A stretch of DNA of 64,000 nucleotides from Myxococcus stipitatus. Its GTDB lineage: Bacteria > Myxococcota > Myxococcia > Myxococcales > Myxococcaceae. The translations under genes were made by a program, and so were the position numbers. Below are positions 34,517-43,114 of the stretch, piece after piece (within the stretch, counting starts at the first letter, position 1; each line of letters starts with the position of its first letter). The notes under the pieces were generated by a model. It saw only the letters and a program-made list of their open reading frames with translations, was not told the DNA's origin and did not search any database. The stretch spans positions 8,804,001 to 8,868,000 of the forward strand of contig NZ_CP102770.1 in the NCBI RefSeq assembly GCF_038561935.1. Reading direction: 5' to 3'.

Positions 34517-36208
34517 TCAGAACAGGCGTGAGTAGGTGGGCCGGGCCTCGGGCCTGGGGCTCCAGCGCCTTCCATCGCGGGGCAGCCACAGCAGGTGGAG
34601 TCGGGCGGCGGGGCCTTCGTAGCGGACGCGGTGCTCGCCTTGGGTCAGCGTGAGCTCGGGCTGTGTCACTCGCGCTCCGTCGATGAAGAGGGTGCCCGTG
34701 TCGAGCACGGACGCGGGCTCGACGAAGTAGCGGCCCTCCCTCACCGCGAGGAAGCGGTCCTCCAGCACGGCGCCGGGGGTGACGTCATAGCGCTGGCCCC
34801 ACAGGAAGAGGTCTCCGTCGTAGGGCTGGTAGTACGTGTCGAGGAAGCGCCTCAACGCGGGCGGCAACCCCGATGTCCTCAGGTCATCCACGCGGAGGAC
34901 ACAGCCTCGGGCGAGCAGGGCTTCGGGAATCTCTCGCGACAGCTGGTCCGGGATGGCGCCTCGCAGATAGGCGTCCGTGTAGAAGTAGAAGTGCGCGTGA
35001 GGCCGGCTCACGTACCCGCCCGAGTTGTCGTACGCCACGTCCTCGGGCCCCGTGAGGGTGGCGATGCTCGCGAGGACCTCTCGCTGGCGGGTGTTGCCGT
35101 CTCCGTCCAGCAAGGACTCCAGGCGGGTCCACTGCCAGCACAGCATGACGCCCAGGGCCACGCGGGCCAGGACCCGCGCAGGCATCGAGCGCCACCCGCT
35201 CGTCAGCACCACCGCGCCACGCGCCATGAACGGCGCGAGCACGCCCAGGAAGGGCAGCAGGCTGTACGGGAACGGCGCGCGCTGGAGTGCATAGGAGCCG
35301 AACGTCGCGCCCACCGCGAGCATCAGCGGCAGGTCCGAATCTCCCCAGCGCCCCGCCCCCTCCCGCCACCACGCGCGCACGGAGCTCACGAGTCCCAGCG
35401 CGGCCAGCACGAAGAGCCAGGGCTGCTCGCGGACGATGGGCACCGCGTAGTCGCGCCACGAGAAGCCGGGATAGTGGCGCTGATGCTCGGCGGCCCACAC
35501 GAAGCACCACTGCCACCAGGCGGACCAGGAGCCCGTCACCGTGAGGTACGCGGCCACACCCGCGAGCCCCACGCTCGCGCCCGCGAGGAAGGCCGCGGGA
35601 CGCTCCACGTGCGCGGGACTTCGGCCTCGCCTCACGAGGAGGTCCACCGCGAGCACGAGCCCGACGATGCCGCCGTAGAACAGCACCTTCTGCGAGGCCC
35701 AGATGGCCGCGGAGAACAGCAGGCCCGCGAGGAAGCTCCACCGCCGTGTGCCCGGACGCACCGACAGCGCGGCGAGGGCTCCGAGGAACAGCGCGGTCGA
35801 CAGCGCGTCGGGACGTATCTCCGTGGCGAAGCGTGTGAAGGGCGTCAGCGACAGGAGCAGGATGGGCGCAAGCCACATCGCGGCCGGGCCCTGGCGACGA
35901 TTGAGGACCGCGACCGAGACACAGGTCCCCGCGAGCGGAACGAGCATCGCGGCACGCAGCGCCAGCACGGTGCGCGGGTCATCGCCGAGCAGCCAGAACA
36001 GCGGCGCGAGTGCCTGGTAGACGAGGGGGAGGTGGACCTCGAAGAAGTCGCGGTAGGGCACCTGTCCCTTCGCCACCAGCCAGGCGGCGTGGGCGTACTG
36101 GAACTCGTCGATGCTGAAGCCCTTGTGCAGCGCCAGCCGCGCGGCCTGGATGGCGAGCGCGAGGAGCACCAAGGCCAGCCCCACCAACCCCCAACGTGCG
36201 TACCTCAT
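34517..36208 (-). CDS. GT39/ArnT-like membrane glycosyltransferase
   Basis: This 563-residue polytopic membrane protein resembles PMT/ArnT-type (GT-C) transferases that use polyprenyl-phosphate sugars. The first periplasmic loop has the catalytic acidic motif SIDEFQYAHAAWLVAKG with QVPYRDFFEVHLPLVYQ, and FATEIRPDALSTALF is the second family motif. About ten hydrophobic helices are visible up to residue 345, then a soluble C-terminal domain of some 200 residues (ASIATLTGPEDVAYDNSGGY; LDTGTLFIDG). It probably glycosylates an envelope lipid or protein; the acceptor is unknown. No polysaccharide gene cluster flanks it. It converges on the split propeller. Confidence 0.85.
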   Translation of the reverse strand: MRYARWGLVGLALVLLALAIQAARLALHKGFSIDEFQYAHAAWLVAKGQVPYRDFFEVHLPLVYQALAPLFWLLGDDPRTVLALRAAMLVPLAGTCVSVAVLNRRQGPAAMWLAPILLLSLTPFTRFATEIRPDALSTALFLGALAALSVRPGTRRWSFLAGLLFSAAIWASQKVLFYGGIVGLVLAVDLLVRRGRSPAHVERPAAFLAGASVGLAGVAAYLTVTGSWSAWWQWCFVWAAEHQRHYPGFSWRDYAVPIVREQPWLFVLAALGLVSSVRAWWREGAGRWGDSDLPLMLAVGATFGSYALQRAPFPYSLLPFLGVLAPFMARGAVVLTSGWRSMPARVLARVALGVMLCWQWTRLESLLDGDGNTRQREVLASIATLTGPEDVAYDNSGGYVSRPHAHFYFYTDAYLRGAIPDQLSREIPEALLARGCVLRVDDLRTSGLPPALRRFLDTYYQPYDGDLFLWGQRYDVTPGAVLEDRFLAVREGRYFVEPASVLDTGTLFIDGARVTQPELTLTQGEHRVRYEGPAARLHLLWLPRDGRRWSPRPEARPTYSRLF

Positions 36209-36370
36209 CGGCCGCCCTCATACCGCGAAACGCCAAGGACTCAGGGGTTCCCCTCGGGGTGTCGCTGACCCGCTGAGGTCTCAGAAATTCTGACCGGAAA
36301 GAATTATTCTGACCCAGTTGCGCATTTGGCTCTTCCCACGTATTACTTGGTTACCCTGTGAGCTTCATAG

Positions 36371-36428
36371 GGCGCGGGTCGCCCCATCCATCGTGATGAC
36401 CCCTCCAAGACGGGGGCGGCCCGTACCA
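36371..36428. repeat. Hairpin repeat element, copy 1
   Basis: A 58-base element near-identical to copy 2 at 36515-36572. Its arms CGGGTCGCCCC (36375-36385) and GGGGCGGCCCG (36413-36423) pair over 11 bp with one G-U type mismatch. The loop contains ATCCATCGTGATGAC, shared exactly with copy 2. It could be a REP-like element, a structured RNA or a regulatory site. Confidence 0.75.
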
Positions 36429-36514
36429 CAGCTCACTGGATCCATCGCCAGCGCGAGCAGTACCGCGCGGACTCCGCATCTCGATCATTCATCTGGCCTG
36501 GTTTCGTGTCGTTC

Positions 36515-36572
36515 GGCGCGGGCCGCCCCATCCATCGTGATGACCCTCCAAGGCTGGGGGCGGCCCGTTCCA
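36515..36572. repeat. Hairpin repeat element, copy 2
   Basis: The second copy starts 144 bases after the first. Its arms CGGGCCGCCCC (36519-36529) and GGGGCGGCCCG (36557-36567) are perfectly complementary over 11 bp around a 27-base loop. The T-to-C difference in the left arm relative to copy 1 keeps pairing, suggesting selection on structure. It lies about 100 bases upstream of the SitA-like start. Confidence 0.75.
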
Positions 36573-36673
36573 CTGAGCGTCGAAACGAGCACCCGAGACA
36601 GGTGCCAGCTCGTCACTTCGTGATCTGGCCCGTGGCCACGACTCCACGCAGGCCAACACACCGGAGGACTGGG

Positions 36674-38029
36674 ATGAGTCCGCGCGGGGTCTTCTGGCTG
36701 GTGCTGGCACTTGCCATGACGGGCTGTTCAACCCCGCGGCTCGTGCGGCTGGACACGGGGCAGGGTCCACCGCTGATCCACACACCATTCACGGAGGACG
36801 ACGCCGACCCTTTCGAACTGGACGACGATGAATTCGAAGAGGTCATGGGAGTACTCGCCCAGGACGTTCGACCCTTCGCCCATCCGTTGCGAGAGGCCCG
36901 CGAGCTCTTCGGTGTCCCGCAGAGAAGCGGTGTGTACCTGTACCAGCATCGCGGCCCCCGGCTCATTCGCCAAGACGAGGAGAAGGCTCCGGACGGCCCA
37001 CGCCTGCTGGAGTCCTACTCGGATGACGACCTGACACGCGCCTATGGCCGTTGGTGCGAGCGCAAGTCCCAGCCCGGTGATTGCCTGCGACTGCTGGCTG
37101 AAGGCCCTCTGCTGGCCAGCGACGGCAAGTACTCGCTGGCCATGGCCATCGCCATGGACTCGGTCTGGGAAGAGACAGCCGAAGCATTGGAGGACATGGC
37201 CGACCCGCAAGCGCTGCTCGCGACCGTGAGTGCCGCCGTCAGTATGTACCTTCTCCTCTGGTCGCTGCCCGAACCCGTGAGCAAAGGACTGGCCGCCCTC
37301 CTCACGGCGACAGCCATCGCCTATCTGGGTGTGGACACGGTCTGGACCCTCTTGGACGGGTGGATCGCGCTGGTTCGCCAGGTGGACCAGGCCACCACCT
37401 TCAAGCAGCTCAGCGCTGCGGGCGAGACGTATGGCGAAGTCCTCGGAGAAAACGCGGCGCGCATCTTCGTCATGCTGGCCACGGCCGCCATCGGGAGCAC
37501 CGCGGGACTGGCATCCAAGGCCTCTCGGTTGCCGGGCTCGGCACAGGCCGCGCTCTCCGTGGAGACTCAGGCGGGTTACCAGTACGTGGCCCTTGGAAGC
37601 GTGCAGTCTGTGGCACTGGCTGCCGAGGGCTTCACCGTCGCACTCGCACCCAACGCGGTCGCCATGGCGAGCCGAGGGGTGCGCAGCGGGAACTCCAGGA
37701 GACGGAGCCAGGAACATCATCTGGCGACGGACAAGAACAGTGTCGCCGCGACTCGCGGAGGCCCCTGGACTCCTGCGTTCAGGAAACTCTTCAGGAAGGC
37801 CGGGATGGAGCTGAAGGACCCCGAGAACATCGTGGCCGTTCCAGGCCACAAAGGCCCTCATCCGAAGGAGTATCACCAGGCGGTCTTCGAGAGACTCCGG
37901 GATGCGACGAGGACGTGTCGTACCGTGGTCGAGTGCCGCCAATCGCTGACGGCTGCGCTTCGTGAACTGGCGGAGGAAGTCACCACGAAGGGAACCAGAC
38001 TCCACAAGCTCGTGACCCAGGGCAAATGA
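36674..38029 (+). CDS. SitA5-like polymorphic toxin lipoprotein with AHH-type nuclease C-terminus
   Basis: The protein has 451 residues from the ATG at 36674 (GGGATG context). The lipobox is LAMTGC, Cys18, then the Sit-type leader TPRLVRLDTGQGPPLIHTPF and an acidic segment (FELDDDEFEEVM). In M. xanthus, SitA lipoproteins pass to kin through TraA/TraB outer-membrane exchange and kill cells lacking immunity (established). Helical, partly membrane-like segments (MYLLLWSLPEP; LAALLTATAIAYLGV) precede the toxin tip. That tip reads EHHLATDKN (E347-H348-H349), GPWTPAFRKLFRKAGMELKD, VPGHKGPHPKEYHQAVFERL (H396, H401), an AHH/HNH-like nuclease pattern. The immunity gene starts 17 bases after the stop. 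Confidence 0.85.
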   Translation: MSPRGVFWLVLALAMTGCSTPRLVRLDTGQGPPLIHTPFTEDDADPFELDDDEFEEVMGVLAQDVRPFAHPLREARELFGVPQRSGVYLYQHRGPRLIRQDEEKAPDGPRLLESYSDDDLTRAYGRWCERKSQPGDCLRLLAEGPLLASDGKYSLAMAIAMDSVWEETAEALEDMADPQALLATVSAAVSMYLLLWSLPEPVSKGLAALLTATAIAYLGVDTVWTLLDGWIALVRQVDQATTFKQLSAAGETYGEVLGENAARIFVMLATAAIGSTAGLASKASRLPGSAQAALSVETQAGYQYVALGSVQSVALAAEGFTVALAPNAVAMASRGVRSGNSRRRSQEHHLATDKNSVAATRGGPWTPAFRKLFRKAGMELKDPENIVAVPGHKGPHPKEYHQAVFERLRDATRTCRTVVECRQSLTAALRELAEEVTTKGTRLHKLVTQGK

Positions 38030-38046
38030 GCTAGAGAGAGCCCACC

Positions 38047-38616
38047 ATGACCAAGCGCTACTTCAGGCTTCAAGAGGACATGCAACCCGGGAACTGGAAC
38101 CTGGGAGATCCTCTCGATGAGCAAGGTCATGAGGTGACGGATCCCTATGTCTTCACGGCCGGACGGCCTGTTCGCGTAGAGGGTCGCCTGACGATTCCCG
38201 TGGATGAGCCCGGACGACGGCTGGACTTCTGCACGGCCGGAATCGGCGCGGCCCCCATCGTTCATGTCCGAATCGCAACCCTCTTCATGGAGCTGGCCCC
38301 CAACGACGTGCAGCTCATCCCCGTCGACCTCCACGGCCACCCCGACCAGTACCTCCTCCTGGTCGCCACGAAGCGCATCCGCTGCATCGACGACAAGGCG
38401 TCCGAGGAAGTGCGCTACTGGAAGCCAGAGCATGGCCAGCCCGAGCGGGTTGGCGACTACAAATCGGTGATGGGGTTGCGCATCGACGCCTCGAAGGTGG
38501 GCGACGCCCAGGTCTTCCGCACGGAAGGCTGGGACATCGCACTCATCGTGTCCGAGGACATCAAGCAGGCACTGGAACGCACCCAGGCGACTGGCATGGA
38601 GTTCACTCAAGTGTAG
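38047..38616 (+). CDS. Imm11-family immunity protein
   Basis: The 189-residue soluble protein reads MTKRYFRLQEDMQPGNWNLG with RPVRVEGRLTIPVDEPGRRL, FCTAGIGAAPIVHVRIATLF and QLIPVDLHGHPDQYLLLVAT, and ends FRTEGWDIALIVSEDIKQAL. This is the layout of the Imm11 (DUF1629-type) immunity proteins found beside myxobacterial polymorphic toxins. It has no signal peptide, consistent with neutralising a cytoplasmic nuclease. It lies immediately downstream of the SitA-like gene and converges on the VWA operon end. Confidence 0.87.
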   Translation: MTKRYFRLQEDMQPGNWNLGDPLDEQGHEVTDPYVFTAGRPVRVEGRLTIPVDEPGRRLDFCTAGIGAAPIVHVRIATLFMELAPNDVQLIPVDLHGHPDQYLLLVATKRIRCIDDKASEEVRYWKPEHGQPERVGDYKSVMGLRIDASKVGDAQVFRTEGWDIALIVSEDIKQALERTQATGMEFTQV

Positions 38617-38636
38617 CCGCTCCTGTGCCCCTCCTC

Positions 38637-41387
38637 CTATCGGTCCAACCGTCGACGCGAGCGCGCACGCGCGGCGTCCAGCGCGGAGTCCACCCCGCCC
38701 TCTCGTGGCTTGGCGTCGCCCTCGCTCGCGGGACTCGGCGCCGCTCCTGTTGATGTGGACGCTGGAGTTCCCGGGGCCTTTGCTTCCACACGCACTGGCA
38801 CAGCAGCGGGCGTGAGGGGTATCCCCGGAACCGTCGTGCGCGCCACCGCACGCGGCCTTGGCGCGGAGAGGAACCGACGCACGGCCACCTCCGCCAACAA
38901 CAGGGCCACGGCCAGCGACACCAACCAGGGGCCCAGCGCGCGATGGCCCTCGGACTCGGGGGCCTCCGCGAAGAAGCCCGTCATCGACAGGCGCTCCACG
39001 CCTCCGCCCACCGCCGCGACGGAGCGCAGCAAAGCGAGTCCTTCCTTCGGACTCCCTGGCTCGAACTCCGGGGAGTAGGGCAGCGCCACAGGAGGTGCTC
39101 GCAGGGCTCTCGTGCCCACTCGCACCACCGGATGCCACGTACCACTGCCATCCAGCGGGACTTCCGCCACCAGCCGGTCCTCATCCTCCCAGCGCATCGG
39201 GTGCTCCACCGGCACGGACTTCCCATCCCCCGCGAGCAAGGCCAACGTGGGCAACGTGCCCGGCAACGGCGCCTCCGGCGGCAGGTCCAGCGTCACGCGC
39301 AGCACATGCCCGCGCCGCTCCGAGCGCACCACCGCGTCACCGAGCGGAGAGGACCCCGCCATCGACCAGCGAACCATCGCCTCCAGCGCCGCCCTCAACG
39401 AGCCCCACTGACGCAGCTCCCCCGTGAAGGGACCATCCACCTCCGCCGTGAACGCCACCGTGCGCCCCGCGCCCCGCGTCCACATCGCCAACACCGGCGC
39501 CGCATGCGTATCGAGCGTGCGCAACGCCACGTTCGCCTGTGGCCTCAAGTACGTGAGGTTGTAGCCGCCCACCTGCGGCAGTCCCTCGGACGGCAGCCGC
39601 CCCAGGAGCGGCAGGTCCGGCGCACCTTCCATCGACACAGGCTCATCGATGAACGTGGCCCGGGCAATCGCCAGCGTCTCCTGACTGAAGACGCGCGGCA
39701 GGCTCATCGCGTCCTCCGCGAAGTAGACGCGGCCTCCCCCTCGCCGAGCGACCTCCCTCAACAGGTCCGCGTCCGAGTCCTTGGGCGTCCCCAACCCAAT
39801 CACCGACACCGTCACGGACTCGCGTTGCAGCGCGGCCAGCGTCGCCCGGTAGTCATCGGGCTCCTCGGAGTCGGACGCGTCGGCGAAGAGCAGCACGTGC
39901 CGCGTGGGCTTCTCACTCTTCAGGATCTGCTTCCGACCCGAGCGCAGCGCCTCGCCCACGTAGATGCCGCCACCACCACTGAAGCCTCGCGACACCTTGT
40001 CGTAGGGCAGCCCCTCCTGCACCGAGCTGAGCGGGAAGATTTCGTGCGTCTCCGTGTCCACCATGTGCACGGAGGCCTCGTCCTCGGGATTCAGCAGCGC
40101 GAGCGCCCCGACAACCCCCTCCGCCGCCAGCTCCATCTTCGTGCGCCCATCCGCCACGTTCGCGCCCATCGAGCACGAGCAGTCCATGAGGATGCTCATC
40201 GCGATGGACGCTCGCCGCTGCTCCTCGCGCATCTCCAAGGACACCGGCAACAACGGCTCCACGGGCGAACGCCGGTAGCCACCTTCACCGAAGCTCTCCC
40301 GCCCTCCCGTCATCACCAGACCGCCCCCCGCCTGCTCCACGTACGACGCGAGCGCATTGAGCCCCGGCTCCCCCAGCGTGTTCGCGTCCACGTTCTCCAG
40401 CACGACGGCCCCCACGCCATCCAACTCATCCAGCGAGAGCCGGAAGGGCGCGCGGACCTCCACCAACATGCCCGCCGCGGAGAGCGCCTGCGCGAGTGTG
40501 CCCTTCGGCTGATTCGTCAGCAGCAGCACCCGCCGAGGCCCCTCGACGCGGAGCACCGCGAGCCCCCGGTCGTTCTCCGGCACGCCGTCACCCGGCGTCT
40601 CGATGACGAGCTGGTAGCGCACGAGCCCTGGCTCCTCGACCAGGTCCCTCAAAGGCAACACATTGGCCCCCGGCTGGAAGTGGTAGGGCCCCTTCACCAA
40701 CACGCGGCCATTGCGCTCCAGGCGCACCGTCCCCGTGACGGCCGCCGAGGACTGCACCGTCGCCGAGAACTGAAAGGGCTCCTTCGCCCCCACGCTGGCC
40801 GGGACGTCCAGCGAGACCACGGCCACATCGAGCGGGGGCTCGGGGCGCGAGAGCTGACGCCAGTCCACGGCGATGCCTCGGGCCGCGAGCCTGCGCGCGG
40901 CGCCTCGCGCGTCCGTCCCCGTGGCCCTTCCATCCGAGAACACGAGCACGCGTCCCGTGCGCTCCCGAGGAATGAGCGCATTCGCCGCATCCAGCGCGGA
41001 GGACAGGTCCGAGGCCTCCGTGTCCACCGTGCGCGTGAAGCCTCCAAAGCCTCCCGCCGAGGACAAGGGCTGCTCCACCCGAGCCTCTCGACCGAACGCG
41101 ATGACCCCCACCCGGTCCCCTGGACCTCGCTCCCGCTCCAGATGCGAGATGAGCTCCTGGGCCGTCCGCTCCACATCCCGAGGCATCGACGCGGAGCGGT
41201 CCACCACGACCACCACGTCACTGCCCGCGTCCTTCCTCCGCAGCCCCGGCCCCGAGAGCGCCCCCACCGCGAGCACCAACAGCGCCCCCCGCAACCACAT
41301 GGGCGGGCCGGGCCGGCGGCCGTACTTCCAGAGAAAGAGCCCCAACGGCAGCAACAGCAGCCACGCCTGAGGGAGGGAGAAGGTCAT
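38637..41387 (-). CDS. Membrane protein with two VWA domains (Bat-like), last gene of the MoxR operon
   Basis: The protein has 916 residues. Membrane helices flank the N-terminus (about 5-20 and 31-47). The first VWA MIDAS is DRSAS (D63-S65-S67), and a glutamine-amidotransferase-like region (about 285-380, VEGPRRVLLLTNQ; GGGLVMTGGRESFGEGGY) lies between. The second VWA begins MDCSCSMG (D402-S404-S406). A membrane helix follows near residue 840 (WLVSLAVALLLAEVAVRRFL), then an Ala/Pro/Arg-rich tail. The start ATG overlaps the preceding stop as ATGA. VWA proteins of this type are clients or partners of MoxR ATPases in envelope processes (family knowledge). Confidence 0.85.
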   Translation of the reverse strand: MTFSLPQAWLLLLPLGLFLWKYGRRPGPPMWLRGALLVLAVGALSGPGLRRKDAGSDVVVVVDRSASMPRDVERTAQELISHLERERGPGDRVGVIAFGREARVEQPLSSAGGFGGFTRTVDTEASDLSSALDAANALIPRERTGRVLVFSDGRATGTDARGAARRLAARGIAVDWRQLSRPEPPLDVAVVSLDVPASVGAKEPFQFSATVQSSAAVTGTVRLERNGRVLVKGPYHFQPGANVLPLRDLVEEPGLVRYQLVIETPGDGVPENDRGLAVLRVEGPRRVLLLTNQPKGTLAQALSAAGMLVEVRAPFRLSLDELDGVGAVVLENVDANTLGEPGLNALASYVEQAGGGLVMTGGRESFGEGGYRRSPVEPLLPVSLEMREEQRRASIAMSILMDCSCSMGANVADGRTKMELAAEGVVGALALLNPEDEASVHMVDTETHEIFPLSSVQEGLPYDKVSRGFSGGGGIYVGEALRSGRKQILKSEKPTRHVLLFADASDSEEPDDYRATLAALQRESVTVSVIGLGTPKDSDADLLREVARRGGGRVYFAEDAMSLPRVFSQETLAIARATFIDEPVSMEGAPDLPLLGRLPSEGLPQVGGYNLTYLRPQANVALRTLDTHAAPVLAMWTRGAGRTVAFTAEVDGPFTGELRQWGSLRAALEAMVRWSMAGSSPLGDAVVRSERRGHVLRVTLDLPPEAPLPGTLPTLALLAGDGKSVPVEHPMRWEDEDRLVAEVPLDGSGTWHPVVRVGTRALRAPPVALPYSPEFEPGSPKEGLALLRSVAAVGGGVERLSMTGFFAEAPESEGHRALGPWLVSLAVALLLAEVAVRRFLSAPRPRAVARTTVPGIPLTPAAVPVRVEAKAPGTPASTSTGAAPSPASEGDAKPREGGVDSALDAARARSRRRLDR

Positions 41388-43114
41388 GACGCCCGCCTCG
41401 TGACGTAGAAGTCGCCCACCAGCGCCAGGAGCAGAATCACCAGCGGCCAGCGCGCCCGGTCCGAGGTCTTCGTGCGCTCGTCCTCCGCACCCGCCTCGCG
41501 CGCGGCGACGTCGACACTCCCACGTCCTCGCAGCTCCGACTCACGCGCGTCCAGCGACAGGACCTCCGCCGTGTCCACCGCGTCTCCGTCCCGCTCCAAG
41601 ACATAGCGCCCGAGCACCATCGGAGGGGGCAGGCTCACCGCTCCCGCGCCGAAGACCGGCCTGTTCCCCTCCGGCCCCACCAGCGCGTAGCGCTTCCCCG
41701 GCAGCGTCACCACCTGGAGCGGCTCGCCCAGGGTGAGCTGTCGACGCGCGAAGCCCTCTCGCGAGCGGCGTGCCTCTCGCACCAGGTTGCTCATCAACAC
41801 GGGCCATGCGGACACGCGCTGCACATTCGAGCGCGCCAGGTCCACGTTGAGATGGATGCGGCCCTCGTCGTCCTCGGACACCAGCACCGCGTCTCCCGCC
41901 GTGACGATGGGGCGCCCGGGAGGGTTCTCCCCCGCCGACCAGCGCACTCCCGCGAGCTGCACGTCGTCCAGCAGCGGATGCCCCTTGTCCGTGAAGAACG
42001 GCCCGACGAAGGTCCGCAGCTTGCCCGTGGACCCCAGCGTCACCTTCGCATCCGTTCCACGCGGACCGATGAGCAACGGCTCCCCTGTCTCCGCGCCTCG
42101 CACCATCTCCGGGGAGGCCTTGAGGAAGCGCTCCACCGCGTCGCGCTCGAGCCCTCCCAAGCCCTGCGCCAGGCTCACCGCGACAGGCCGCGCGGGCGAG
42201 GCCCTCAGCAATGCACGGCCATCGTCGGGGAGCGCATCGTCCGGGAGGGAGACCTCGACATCTCCCGCGTTCTGGAAGGTGAAGCGCACCGTGGTGGCCT
42301 CGGCTCCAGTGAGGGCCACCTGCTCCACGCGCTCCGTCCCTTGCTTCGCGTCCGGCCCCGGAAGCGCGCGCATCCGGACCGAGACGGATTCAGGCCCCGC
42401 GCCAAAGCGGGCCACGCGCAACGTCACCGTCGCCGTGCCGCCTTCGTCCTTTCGCAGCGCGGAGATGAGCGCGACGTTGTCGTGAGGCGCGCCCAGCGCC
42501 GTCCACCGCACCAGCCCCGGCAACACCAGGCCCTCCGTCGGAGCCGCATCCGTGAAGAAGGCGACCTGCGCGCCCGGACCCGCGAGCTCCTGGGCCCACA
42601 ACAACGTGGGCAGCGGGTCGTGGTCCGCGCCTCGCGCCTCGAAGGACTCCAGCGCCGCCAGGGCGCGAGACGGCTCCGCCTCCGGCCCCGCGAGCACGCG
42701 CGGAGAGGCACCCGACGCCAGCAACGTCACGTGGGTCGCGGAAGCCTGCTCGACGCGTCGGGCCACCTCGCGGCGCGCGAGCTCCAGCACCGTGACGCCC
42801 TCCGGCCCTCGCGCGGACATGGACAGGCTCCCGTCCACCACGAGCACCAGATGGCGGACCTGGGCCTTCTCGCCCAGCCGGATGTCCGCCAGGTACAGCG
42901 CCGCCGCGATGAGCGCCAACACCTCCAGCAGCAGCGACACCTCGCGCGTGAAGCGCTCCCAGCGAGGCCCCGCCTCCGCACGAGGCCGAGGCGTGCGCCA
43001 CAGGAACAGCGCGCTCACCACCACCGGCTTCTGCTTGCGCCGCAGGAAGTACGCCGCCACCAGCGGCACCAGAGCGCCCAGCGCCAACAAGCCCCACGGG
43101 AAGCCGAAGCTCAC
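41384..43114 (-). CDS. BatA-type membrane VWA protein
   Basis: The protein has 576 residues from a GTG that overlaps the DUF58 gene stop as GTGA. The N-terminal hydrophobic helix and RRKQKPVVVSALFLW match the aerotolerance BatA leader, and a second helix lies at 60-76. The VWA MIDAS is DGSLS (D94-S96-S98). A further domain follows, and a C-terminal membrane helix (WPLVILLLALVGDFYVTRR) ends the chain. It sits between the DUF58 and two-VWA genes, both by four-base overlaps, implying stoichiometric synthesis. Confidence 0.85.
   Translation of the reverse strand: MSFGFPWGLLALGALVPLVAAYFLRRKQKPVVVSALFLWRTPRPRAEAGPRWERFTREVSLLLEVLALIAAALYLADIRLGEKAQVRHLVLVVDGSLSMSARGPEGVTVLELARREVARRVEQASATHVTLLASGASPRVLAGPEAEPSRALAALESFEARGADHDPLPTLLWAQELAGPGAQVAFFTDAAPTEGLVLPGLVRWTALGAPHDNVALISALRKDEGGTATVTLRVARFGAGPESVSVRMRALPGPDAKQGTERVEQVALTGAEATTVRFTFQNAGDVEVSLPDDALPDDGRALLRASPARPVAVSLAQGLGGLERDAVERFLKASPEMVRGAETGEPLLIGPRGTDAKVTLGSTGKLRTFVGPFFTDKGHPLLDDVQLAGVRWSAGENPPGRPIVTAGDAVLVSEDDEGRIHLNVDLARSNVQRVSAWPVLMSNLVREARRSREGFARRQLTLGEPLQVVTLPGKRYALVGPEGNRPVFGAGAVSLPPPMVLGRYVLERDGDAVDTAEVLSLDARESELRGRGSVDVAAREAGAEDERTKTSDRARWPLVILLLALVGDFYVTRRAS

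Larger units (their letters stand above)
36209..36673. promoter_or_regulatory. 465-base non-coding region between GT39 and the SitA-like locus
   Basis: This is the longest gene-free stretch in the window, more AT-rich than its surroundings at about 36280-36360. It contains an exact ATTCTGACC direct repeat (36287-36295 and 36306-36314, 19 bases apart) and two copies of a 58-base hairpin element (36371-36428 and 36515-36572). Promoters for both divergent genes should lie here. No ORF of clear coding quality was seen. Confidence 0.6.

Noticed and set aside
36506-36673. An in-frame extension upstream of the SitA-like start
   Set aside because: It would run through the hairpin repeat and place residues before the lipobox signal peptide; the ATG at 36674 begins a proper signal sequence.
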